64,000 nucleotides of DNA from contig NZ_CP098520.1 in assembly GCF_023703795.1 (NCBI RefSeq), positions 62,001-126,000 of the forward strand. The letters are read 5' to 3'. The notes beneath the pieces are model-generated. The model was not told the origin of the DNA. It saw only the letters and a list, made by a program, of their open reading frames with translations, and made no database searches. The DNA comes from Haloplanus sp. HW8-1. GTDB lineage: Archaea > Halobacteriota > Halobacteria > Halobacteriales > Haloferacaceae. The position numbers were made by a program, and so were the translations under genes. Shown in pieces: positions 58,201 through 64,000 of this stretch. Within the stretch, counting starts at the first letter, position 1; the number at the start of each line of letters is the position of its first letter.

Positions 58201-59486
58201 CTCTGGACAGTCTGTTCGTCGCAAGCAGCTCGGAGTGTGAGGTCGAACGTTGTGGTGGGTTGTTTGCGGTCGATCTGTTCCATCCGCGACCCCGTGATCT
58301 TGTCATCATCGCCGGCGCTGACGGACCCTCCGACCTGCTCGGAGATGTCTCCACGGTGGATGTTTCGGCGTTCCTGGTCGGATGTTCCAAACATCTGCCG
58401 GGCAAACTCGTTTTTAAACGCGGAGAGCGTCCCGTGGTTGCCCATTTTGAGGTTCCGCTTGTGGGTTTCAGCCTCACTAGTCCAGTTAGAGCGTGGCCTG
58501 AAGGTGGCCTGGAAGATGAACGGATCGTCGGTGTGGACGGCCTGCTCAAGGAGCACACTGAGCGGCGAGCGATACTGGTCGTCGCTGTCGATAGCCAAAT
58601 CGCTGAACGGCCGAAGCAGCGTCATCCAGTCGTCTTTTTTTGAGGCAATGCCTTTCCACCGGACGAGCGAGGGACGCTTCTCTTCACGGACTTCCTCGGG
58701 ACGGAGCGGAACGCCTTCCCTGACGAGCTGTTCTTCAGCCTGCTCGGAAGAAAGATCATGCCCGCTTCCAATACTATGATCCACAAAAACCTCGGGGTCC
58801 TCGAAGCCAGCGAGGTTCTCGAGGTCGATAATGTCGTCGAGCGAGGCGATACGTCGCCCGCCAACGCGGGCGTTCCCGTCTTCTGAGTCAAACGCCGCGA
58901 CGGGGTTGAACGGGACGATCTCGAACTCGAAGGACTCGGGATACATCGCGGCGACGTTTGCGGCGAGCGTCTTGAACGCAGTCGCCTCGTAGGGCGTCAC
59001 GGAGATATAGAAGTCGAATCGCTTCGTGTTCCGCGGCTTGTGGATGATAAACTCAAAGGTCTTCTTGTAGTCCTTGATGCCGAGGCTGGCTTTGAGATTG
59101 AACCGCGAAGTGCTCGTCACGCCCGCCCGGTACAAGCCAAAAAGCCCCGCGATGACGTTCCCGGGTGTGACCTGCTCACGGGCGGGTGAGATGTGGATAT
59201 ATGGCCGGGCTTCGATCGGATCACTGAGTTTCTTTCCCGGCCCAGTCGTGCCCTTGACCTCGTAGGGAGTGAGTTGCTCCTCACGCTCTTCGTTCTCCTG
59301 ATCGACCTCGTTCTCGGTCGGAGGGACGCGGTCAAAGTTGGTCGGTTCTTCCTGATTCTGAGTGGGGTGGTCCCGTCCCGATTCGGTCGAGTCTTCTCCG
59401 CGCGTTGACGACAAAGAGTTGATGCGATCGTGGAGGGTGTCCTGTTCATGATCGTCCCGATTGGGGTCCGTGGATGGGGGAGTCAT
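55212..59486 (-). CDS. VirB4/TraG/HerA-type ATPase with wHTH and nuclease-like C-terminus
   Basis: A 1424-residue protein. N-terminal VirB4-like region (about 85-210: PYIHISPAREQVTPGNVIAG, FDFYISVTPYEATAFKTLAA). Walker A ILRAATTGGGKTTAMVNDAL at about 565, FVFDRKGGTMADEYKKAHFK, Walker B YVINLIIDEAAAMLQ near 845 and the Gln/Arg region ILRNINTKLIGKLAVDDEL. After an acidic linker (about 990-1190) come a winged helix (LTVEERHFLTAIVTTVNGNH) and a domain with KPDVVGYDGKDPVIIGEVIS, reminiscent of PD-(D/E)xK nucleases though the Lys is not obvious. Likely the motor for DNA transfer. ATG at 59486 chosen over 59561. Confidence 0.8.
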   Translation of the reverse strand: MTPPSTDPNRDDHEQDTLHDRINSLSSTRGEDSTESGRDHPTQNQEEPTNFDRVPPTENEVDQENEEREEQLTPYEVKGTTGPGKKLSDPIEARPYIHISPAREQVTPGNVIAGLFGLYRAGVTSTSRFNLKASLGIKDYKKTFEFIIHKPRNTKRFDFYISVTPYEATAFKTLAANVAAMYPESFEFEIVPFNPVAAFDSEDGNARVGGRRIASLDDIIDLENLAGFEDPEVFVDHSIGSGHDLSSEQAEEQLVREGVPLRPEEVREEKRPSLVRWKGIASKKDDWMTLLRPFSDLAIDSDDQYRSPLSVLLEQAVHTDDPFIFQATFRPRSNWTSEAETHKRNLKMGNHGTLSAFKNEFARQMFGTSDQERRNIHRGDISEQVGGSVSAGDDDKITGSRMEQIDRKQPTTTFDLTLRAACDEQTVQSISNAFTSLSGPYYGIEGELLGFNNKEFARLCHARQASISGFTGRFSKGDPLICASPDELANFVVVPHTDALPRASRGSSGGSPDARSPLTATDEDLLSQYDYGMHIGYAETAVDNRRDIPIRLSAEQLTHHILRAATTGGGKTTAMVNDALSAYQSFDGPIFVFDRKGGTMADEYKKAHFKQFGNLDDVLHVPVPGPNDEVLAFPYFDIRPQLAAGVSRTVAVQEKVDRYNELLVYVLGREMTQQAFVAQEILNNLIKAMFDPVYGRDAWPIQDLFQVAYEMQQGQLPEVSDRTLRLALTRHLHADEQRFQTSIDAVMNRITKLAERSFVWRVLNFVPEWNGEKGCYANQSPMFDIQDVLASKKVVLVDTGDLRPASSNLFTFMLLDYIWSGARLRHRLRNTPPVEDGYVINLIIDEAAAMLQSELVRDDMIPDGREFGLSLEVIVHFAEQVKADALDVSSYKEILRNINTKLIGKLAVDDELVMTLFHEGIEDEELVDRITSLPRGEWVAQLPDTGFMTDIPEIVTMLPVDIPDGHSDSDNPVINKTVSTQGHVFSDINAEITRTTRRDHCLLPGSNTDASDEQLSAEHRRGINGSENSQNRDFEIGVSGENRDANGEGKKTGSNPQTQLGTGSPNTPSTEGQPRSNEHGEQAESGASRVPADDLTDDLGSRRPPRETNDDNETDGGVPRSADEGDSNLGDRVDGFLYGGVDPSSEDPSKTDDADTDEERGTSADNTDDQSASDAPNENATESADKKDRETREGIDKSLTVEERHFLTAIVTTVNGNHPAYDVVNSMERIKNQFDEVDEEKLIELGYLEKRTENLRVYYTVTRDGQRACGAKVATGEDQGDVNEKTYHKVMVEAFARTLARDPNNHYFVKKYTPLHGTDVKPDVVGYDGKDPVIIGEVISNVHPSLMVKHYDDFNRFDVEMKIWIVPNLSVAWDITRALANAGRIDELPPKRSKRTYEKLTEAIWGEDGKWTFVGAPNLLDDLD

Positions 59487-59736
59487 TGGCCCACCATCTT
59501 CTTGCGAGTAGACACACCCCTCCGCCGACACTGTACAACGGTCGAGTGCGTCCCAACCCATCGGGCGATTCGGTTAGATAGGCACACTATTGGACTGTTT
59601 GTTGTCATTTTGGATTGTGTTGTGTCGTTTGATTCAGCCGCTACTGGATTGTGACCTAATTCTCCCCACAATTGGAAATTCGGACACGAGCGGCGAGCGG
59701 GGAAGGCGTCCGTACCGTCTAGCCCGTCTAGACGGT

Positions 59737-60081
59737 TTACGGGGTGGCGATCCACTCCAAGACAGCCACGAAGATCGTGACGCCGAAGTAGAAAATCGTC
59801 ATGCTCATTCCACCAATCATGAGCCACATCCCGTTCTCAGCGCGGTCGGAGTTTTTCCGGGCAGTGAACCACACGATCGCGCCAAAGGCGAGAGCCACGA
59901 GGCCAGCGTACTTCAGAACGAGCAGGACGGTGTCGTATAGATTGGTCATGATACCCTCGAAATCGGCTGGGGGCCCACTCTGCGCGGCGACTGGATCCAC
60001 GAAAACGACTAGGACGAGGATTCCCAAGACGAGGGATGTGCTGTGCTTTCTCAGGAGTTTCTTTGTTCGGAGGGTGCTCAT
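59737..60081 (-). CDS. VirB2/TrbC-like small membrane protein (pilin candidate)
   Basis: A 114-residue protein with a long basic N-terminus and signal peptide ending in AQS (LVLGILVLVVFVDPVAAQSG), then two membrane segments (LLVLKYAGLVALAFGAIVWF and MSMTIFYFGVTIFVAVLEWI) split by a charged loop. This is the topology of VirB2/TrbC conjugative pilins. Next to the transfer ATPase and divergent from the RHH gene. Homology is inferred from topology and context only. Confidence 0.65.
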   Translation of the reverse strand: MSTLRTKKLLRKHSTSLVLGILVLVVFVDPVAAQSGPPADFEGIMTNLYDTVLLVLKYAGLVALAFGAIVWFTARKNSDRAENGMWLMIGGMSMTIFYFGVTIFVAVLEWIATP

Positions 60082-60127
60082 GTTACCCACCGGGAAGAGG
60101 TGAGAATCTATTATAAAGAAGAGTAGA

Positions 60128-60151
60128 CTACATCTAATGTGGCAGATGTAG
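60128..60151. promoter_or_regulatory. Palindromic operator candidate between divergent genes
   Basis: CTACATCT-aatgtggc-AGATGTAG, perfect 8-bp arms, between the pilin-like gene (minus) and the RHH gene (plus). It overlaps the presumed promoter of the transfer genes and is a natural site for the RHH protein. Confidence 0.55.
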
Positions 60152-60275
60152 AACGGCGGTTTCAGGGTGTCAACGGGCGGGATTACGGGGGTTTTCACCG
60201 GAACAGTTATGTGGTTACCAATAGCACACCTAATTGTTGGACTTGGAACACCCTCCAGTGCCTCCTTGTCCATAG

Positions 60276-60539
60276 GTGATTGCAGTGCCAACAAACAGCT
60301 CCAAGCCCACCTCGAGTGATAACACCGACCGCGACCCCGAGACGACGATCAACATCTGCCTCCACCGGGATACGCATACGCGGTTGACCGCCTACAAGAA
60401 CGACAACCCCCTGATAGAGAAGTCGTACGACGAAGCGATCAACGAAATCCTTGAAAAAATCGACTTCCCACAGGCTGAAATGATCGAGAACAAGTACCTT
60501 CCGTCAATGTCCGACGCACATCCTAGCGACTCAGACTGA
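60276..60539 (+). CDS. Ribbon-helix-helix-like small regulator
   Basis: An 87-residue protein. The segment ETTINICLHRDTHTRLTAYK followed by NDNPLIEKSYDEAINEILEK fits a beta strand plus two helices, as in CopG/VapB-like repressors. GTG start at 60276 (or 60285). Divergent from the pilin-like gene with a palindrome between them, so it probably regulates the transfer operon. Confidence 0.65.
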   Translation: MIAVPTNSSKPTSSDNTDRDPETTINICLHRDTHTRLTAYKNDNPLIEKSYDEAINEILEKIDFPQAEMIENKYLPSMSDAHPSDSD

Positions 60540-60608
60540 GACGAACGACCCACCTACAACATGTTCTTTTTCACGCTGGTTTCCTTTCCCCACTGACGTA
60601 GCACGGTA

Positions 60609-61343
60609 TTACGGAGAGCTGGCCGTCGGGCGGCGTTTCGAATTGATCGGGACATCGTTGTGAGGGCCGCTACTGGAGGCTATCGATATCCCACCTGTTT
60701 CGGTGCGCGGGGGGCCCCACCGGAACTCGACGGTATCACCGACGTCGATGCCGTTCTCGGTGGTCCAGTAGTAGGGGACTTCGAGGACGTATTTCGACTG
60801 GCCCCGGTACTCTGTGAGGGGATCCCTGTTTTTGAGTTCAGCGTGGTGGATCACGGTGATCCGCCCCTCCTTGTCGATAAAGATGATATCGATGGGGAAG
60901 GCCATGTCCCGCATCACGTAGGTGCGTTCTCGTTCTGTGTCGTGGAGAAAAATCATCCCGTGACCATCTTCGAGGGAGTCAGTATTCGAGAGGCCGGTGT
61001 ATTGTTCTCGCCATGTGGCGGCGACATTTCCCTCGACGGACGCGAGGTAGTCGCCGCTCTCATCGTAGATGGTCGCAGTCCCGTAATCGGGAGAAGTCAG
61101 GTCTGCGTGAACAGTATAGCCGACCCATACGACCATCGGTACGAAAACGACGATGAGGATAGCGATGACCCAGGGGTTCTTGAGACGGTCAACAATTCGC
61201 CGAGCGATTGTGTCTTCAGGGAGCAACGGTTGGTTCGTGGGGCCGTACTCTTCTTGCTCCTGATCAAATCCCTGTTCTTGCCTGCGGTCGAGATTTCCAT
61301 CACAATCTCTTCCGGCGTCCGGGCGTTGGCCGTTGCCGGTCAT
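60609..61343 (-). CDS. Membrane-anchored DUF192 protein
   Basis: A 244-residue protein. Acidic Gln-rich N-terminus, one membrane helix (about 60-82: PWVIAILIVVFVPMVVWVGY), then an extracytoplasmic DUF192 domain: WREQYTGLSNTDSLEDGHGM, YVMRDMAFPIDIIFIDKEGR and IDVGDTVEF. DUF192 proteins are small, often exported and of unknown function. ATG at 61343 overlaps the previous stop as ATGA, so it is coupled to the four-helix protein. Confidence 0.8.
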   Translation of the reverse strand: MTGNGQRPDAGRDCDGNLDRRQEQGFDQEQEEYGPTNQPLLPEDTIARRIVDRLKNPWVIAILIVVFVPMVVWVGYTVHADLTSPDYGTATIYDESGDYLASVEGNVAATWREQYTGLSNTDSLEDGHGMIFLHDTERERTYVMRDMAFPIDIIFIDKEGRITVIHHAELKNRDPLTEYRGQSKYVLEVPYYWTTENGIDVGDTVEFRWGPPRTETGGISIASSSGPHNDVPINSKRRPTASSP

Positions 61344-61843
61344 AGCAAAATCCACGCGAAAACGCTGAACACGTTGCCTCCGATGCTTCCACCGATGAGA
61401 GTAAGCCCCATTACGATCCCACGACGGCCGCGAGACTCGGCACGCGAATCGCGGCTGCCGAACGCCCACCACGTCACACCGATGATGAATAAGACGAGGC
61501 CAAGGCTGTGGAGGACGATGCTGAGAGCGGTGGCGAGCTGGGAGAGGTTGCTTTCGTGAACGCCGGTCACGGCGCCGTAGGGCCACCCATCCGGGAGGAA
61601 CTTGCTTCCGAGGATGAACACGAGAACCTCGTAGATGACGTCGATAGCGACGATCGCTATGTAGCCGGCTCCGCCACCGACGGCCATCCCCCGGAAGCGG
61701 GCCATCGCTCGAGGACTTTTCGCGTAACCCCACCAGCCGATGATACCGATGACGAGCGCAATGAGGGTTCCGTAGCGCCCGATAATGGTCGCGATTTCGA
61801 GGAGTTCGATTGTGGGCTCAGTAAATTCACTAACCTTGCTCAT
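61340..61843 (-). CDS. Four-helix membrane protein
   Basis: A 167-residue integral membrane protein with four hydrophobic segments (TLIALVIGIIGWWGYA, AGYIAIVAIDVIYEVLVFIL, SIVLHSLGLVLFIIGVTWWA and GGSIGGNVFSVFAWILL). ATG at 61843 overlaps the upstream stop as ATGA. Context suggests a transfer-channel or surface-complex subunit; no family recognised. Confidence 0.7.
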   Translation of the reverse strand: MSKVSEFTEPTIELLEIATIIGRYGTLIALVIGIIGWWGYAKSPRAMARFRGMAVGGGAGYIAIVAIDVIYEVLVFILGSKFLPDGWPYGAVTGVHESNLSQLATALSIVLHSLGLVLFIIGVTWWAFGSRDSRAESRGRRGIVMGLTLIGGSIGGNVFSVFAWILL

Positions 61844-64000
61844 CCTGATTTCCCCTTGCTGGTGCGACGACGCATCCGCACCCACCACACGGCGAAGATC
61901 CCGAGGGCGAGCCACTCGACGAAGATGAGAACATTACTGATTGATGCCGAGATGTATTCCCCGACTGCGCCAACGGCCTCGAAATCGAGGGGTGAGGGCG
62001 GCAGGATATAGAGGAGTCGGTCACCCTTGTAGTAGGGGTCGCCGGGTGACCAAAACACGTCGCCGTCGTAGCGAGCGCGGAGAACCGATCCGTCCCACGC
62101 GATCTTGGCACGGCCATTATTGTCAGTCGTAACCGTCGATGTCGTTCCGTCATCTTGGGTGACAGTGATTTCCTTATTTTTGATGGAGTTGCCGTCAGTG
62201 TCCGTGAGAACGAGGACGCCATCGTGATCCGCGCCGGTAGATGAGACATTAACATCTGTCATCTGGAGGACGGTTGACTCGTATGGTTGGCTATAGACTT
62301 CGAGCTGGTCTTCGCCGGAGACTGTCTTCCCGTCGAGTGGAGCACCGAACGGATTCGAGGCGTCGACGGTGACAGCTTCACCTGTGTCGAGGTCACTCGA
62401 TCTGACGTCGATGACGTGATGTGTGTAGAGGTCGGTCGGCTGATCGTTATCGGGATCGTTGACGTTGGCAGGAAGTGGTGCTCCCGGGAGCGTCGTCGAA
62501 ACTTGGCTATCGACGGTTTTCGTGTATCCCCATACTTGGTTGTCTTCACCCTTCTGTGGGAAAGCGGCGGTGACGTTGGCGACGCCTGTCTCGTAGCGGT
62601 AGATGGCAGGCCAGCGGTCGTTGTGGGTGTGCGTCGCGTTATGAGAGGTTGACCCGCCTCCGGTGAGGACTTCTACCTCGTCGTTGCGGGAGATACCGTA
62701 GAACCGCCACGGAGAGGTGAGGTGGATGGTTTTGTTGTCGATATTGACACTGATCCTTCTCCAGGGGTCGCTCGGGAAGTCTTGATTGCCCTTCCACCTC
62801 ACGGCGAGGCGGTCGTGACCAGCGCCGTCGATGTGAGCGACATCGATCTCGAGATTCGGGGAATCCCAGTCCGTGATGGTGACGGGGACGCTGTATTTCG
62901 TCGTGTGAGTGTTCGTGCTCACACTCGTTCGCGACCATTCACTGCACTTCGAGCTGGTGACACCCCACCGAGTTTCGACTTCGCTGGTGACTTCGAGGGT
63001 CGCCGTCAGGGTGTATTCCCCTCGAGGATATTCGAGATTCTTACTCGATATAGATTCAATCGCGATCCAGGTTACCTTACCGAATCGGTTCCATTCGGAC
63101 TCGCCCGTGAATCCGGGACGATCGAGTCGGACGGACGTGACGTTCGCCGTCGAATTGAGGAGATCGTATTCGGCCCACTCGGTCTTCGGGTAGGTGTGTG
63201 AGTGAGTACTGTTTCCGTGCGTGTGCGATCTCGTACACGTTGCACTTCGACTGAAATCCGCTGGGGCAACGGCTCGGTGATCATAGGGAACGTACGCACC
63301 TCGGGTTGGGGTCGACCCGGAAACGTATCTGTCACGATACCAGGCACCGCCAAAGAGGTCGTTGATGCCGACCCATGACTCGCGGACTGTATTGAAGTCA
63401 CTCTGCCCCCATTTTCGGGACATACTCGCGCCGCTCGAGGTGGGGTAAAGCTCCCTGCCGTTCATTTTCGGGATGGCGATCCGATCTGAGTCCTGTGCGT
63501 ACTTCGTGTATTGTTCGGCCGCGTGGAGGTTCCGTGAGATGATGCTCTCGTGCTTGGCCTGGTGAACGAGGGCGTCGTCAGGGTTTGAGACGTAGAGTTC
63601 TTCCGCGTCTGGATCCCATTTCACGTCGGCGTTATAGACGGGCCGCCACTCACCGTACTGGTTAGTAGCACGCACGAACCACTCACCGTCGTTACTTTTT
63701 GGCCCGTCGTAGGTGTTCTTCTCATGCACGTTGATGAATTGCGTTTCTGTATAGAACGGCATGCTGGAGTAGGGTTTCCACTCATCCTGGATGGGAATCG
63801 CGTTGTAATCGGAGAGGTCCGTGATGTAGACATCGCTTGTTGTGGAATACCGAAGCGATTGCGAGGGTGACAGTGTAGCCCGCCCGAGGTCGACTGGGTA
63901 GGCCGGGTAGTCGTTCTCGAAGTAGCCGGTGTAACTGACATCCGCGGGATCGACATCCACGTCGTTGTTCGCGAGGACACGATAGGTTTCGTCGTAGGTA
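61840..64000 (-). CDS. Large surface protein with Ig-like domain and C-terminal anchor (5' end outside window)
   Basis: At least 719 residues; the frame stays open to the window edge, so the N-terminus is missing. The visible part is Tyr/Trp/Thr-rich and extracellular in style. Near the C-terminus (about 590-660 of the visible part) DGVLVLTDTDGNSIKNKEIT and VTTDNNGRAKIAWDGSVLRA form a Big_1/Ig-like module, followed by one membrane helix (VLIFVEWLALGIFAVWWVRM) and a short basic tail. Coupled to the next gene by ATGA. Likely a surface or adhesion protein acting with the transfer apparatus. Confidence 0.7.
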   Translation of the reverse strand, partial: TYDETYRVLANNDVDVDPADVSYTGYFENDYPAYPVDLGRATLSPSQSLRYSTTSDVYITDLSDYNAIPIQDEWKPYSSMPFYTETQFINVHEKNTYDGPKSNDGEWFVRATNQYGEWRPVYNADVKWDPDAEELYVSNPDDALVHQAKHESIISRNLHAAEQYTKYAQDSDRIAIPKMNGRELYPTSSGASMSRKWGQSDFNTVRESWVGINDLFGGAWYRDRYVSGSTPTRGAYVPYDHRAVAPADFSRSATCTRSHTHGNSTHSHTYPKTEWAEYDLLNSTANVTSVRLDRPGFTGESEWNRFGKVTWIAIESISSKNLEYPRGEYTLTATLEVTSEVETRWGVTSSKCSEWSRTSVSTNTHTTKYSVPVTITDWDSPNLEIDVAHIDGAGHDRLAVRWKGNQDFPSDPWRRISVNIDNKTIHLTSPWRFYGISRNDEVEVLTGGGSTSHNATHTHNDRWPAIYRYETGVANVTAAFPQKGEDNQVWGYTKTVDSQVSTTLPGAPLPANVNDPDNDQPTDLYTHHVIDVRSSDLDTGEAVTVDASNPFGAPLDGKTVSGEDQLEVYSQPYESTVLQMTDVNVSSTGADHDGVLVLTDTDGNSIKNKEITVTQDDGTTSTVTTDNNGRAKIAWDGSVLRARYDGDVFWSPGDPYYKGDRLLYILPPSPLDFEAVGAVGEYISASISNVLIFVEWLALGIFAVWWVRMRRRTSKGKSG

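Noticed and set aside
1-64000. tRNA, rRNA or viral structural genes
   Set aside because: No tRNA cloverleaf, rRNA segment, capsid, portal or terminase motif was noticed, so a virus or core-chromosome reading is not supported.

Overview
The window is haloarchaeal DNA. The evidence is acidic, Asp/Glu-rich proteins, Orc1/Cdc6, PCNA and TFB genes of archaeal type, ATGA-overlapping operons, Tat lipoprotein signals and haloarchaeal insertion sequences. The long minus-strand operons, the many small zinc-binding and unknown proteins, the own replication set and a conjugation-like module point to a large plasmid, megaplasmid or integrative element rather than core chromosome. The genus cannot be read from the sequence.

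Layout. (1) 0-16 kb: accessory and DNA-modification block. It has a DUF6884 protein, a DUF6610 protein, a GNAT-like protein, a DpdA/TGT-like protein with the TGT motif DSGGY, a degenerate N6-methylase, a SWIM zinc-finger protein and several small Zn proteins. (2) 16-21.5 kb: a vWA protein that also carries an HELLH zincin motif, and a MoxR/CobS-like AAA+ ATPase. (3) 21.7-26.3 kb: cargo of different character: a TnpB element with a MITE nested in its left-end palindrome, a wHTH+PIN pair and a SelO pseudokinase. (4) 26.5-34.3 kb: PCNA operon, TFB and unknowns. (5) 34.5-38.1 kb: a TRAM-domain gene cut after its seventh codon by a transposon (8-bp target duplication) that itself holds an IS110-type element in its right end. 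(6) 38.3-44.8 kb: RPA-type OB-fold proteins, one ending in a TFS-like zinc ribbon. (7) 45.3-48 kb: Orc1/Cdc6 flanked by ORB-like repeat arrays, the probable origin. (8) 48.1-54.7 kb: a TnpB-less relic of the TnpB element, a Tat lipoprotein, a fused RPA/RPA-associated protein and a PrimPol. (9) 55.2-64 kb: a transfer-like module: a large VirB4/TraG/HerA-type ATPase, a VirB2-like small membrane protein, further membrane proteins and a large surface protein running off the window.

The most unusual signal is a dispersed leader element found about 23 times, almost always just upstream of a minus-strand gene or operon. Read on the minus strand it is TTTTGTC (or TTTTGG), a C-run, a short loop, then a G-rich arm of the type GGTGRGGG, usually followed within about 5-13 nt by a start codon. 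Stem sequences vary but pairing is kept. At five loci a second element, an inverted pair of TCCTACGYWAC half-sites with two spacing classes about 9-10 bp apart, lies upstream of the leader. In at least four cases the start codon after the hairpin belongs to a 7-39 codon mini-ORF, and in two of them its stop overlaps the next start as ATGA. Together these look like an element-wide regulatory code that I do not recognise from the literature.

Inferred joint function: Orc1 and ORBs fire the origin; PrimPol, PCNA and the OB-fold proteins supply replication functions; TFB and the leader/palindrome system set element-specific expression; DpdA, DUF6884 and the methylase may modify the DNA using host-made 7-deazaguanine precursors; the ATPase/pilin module may move it between cells.
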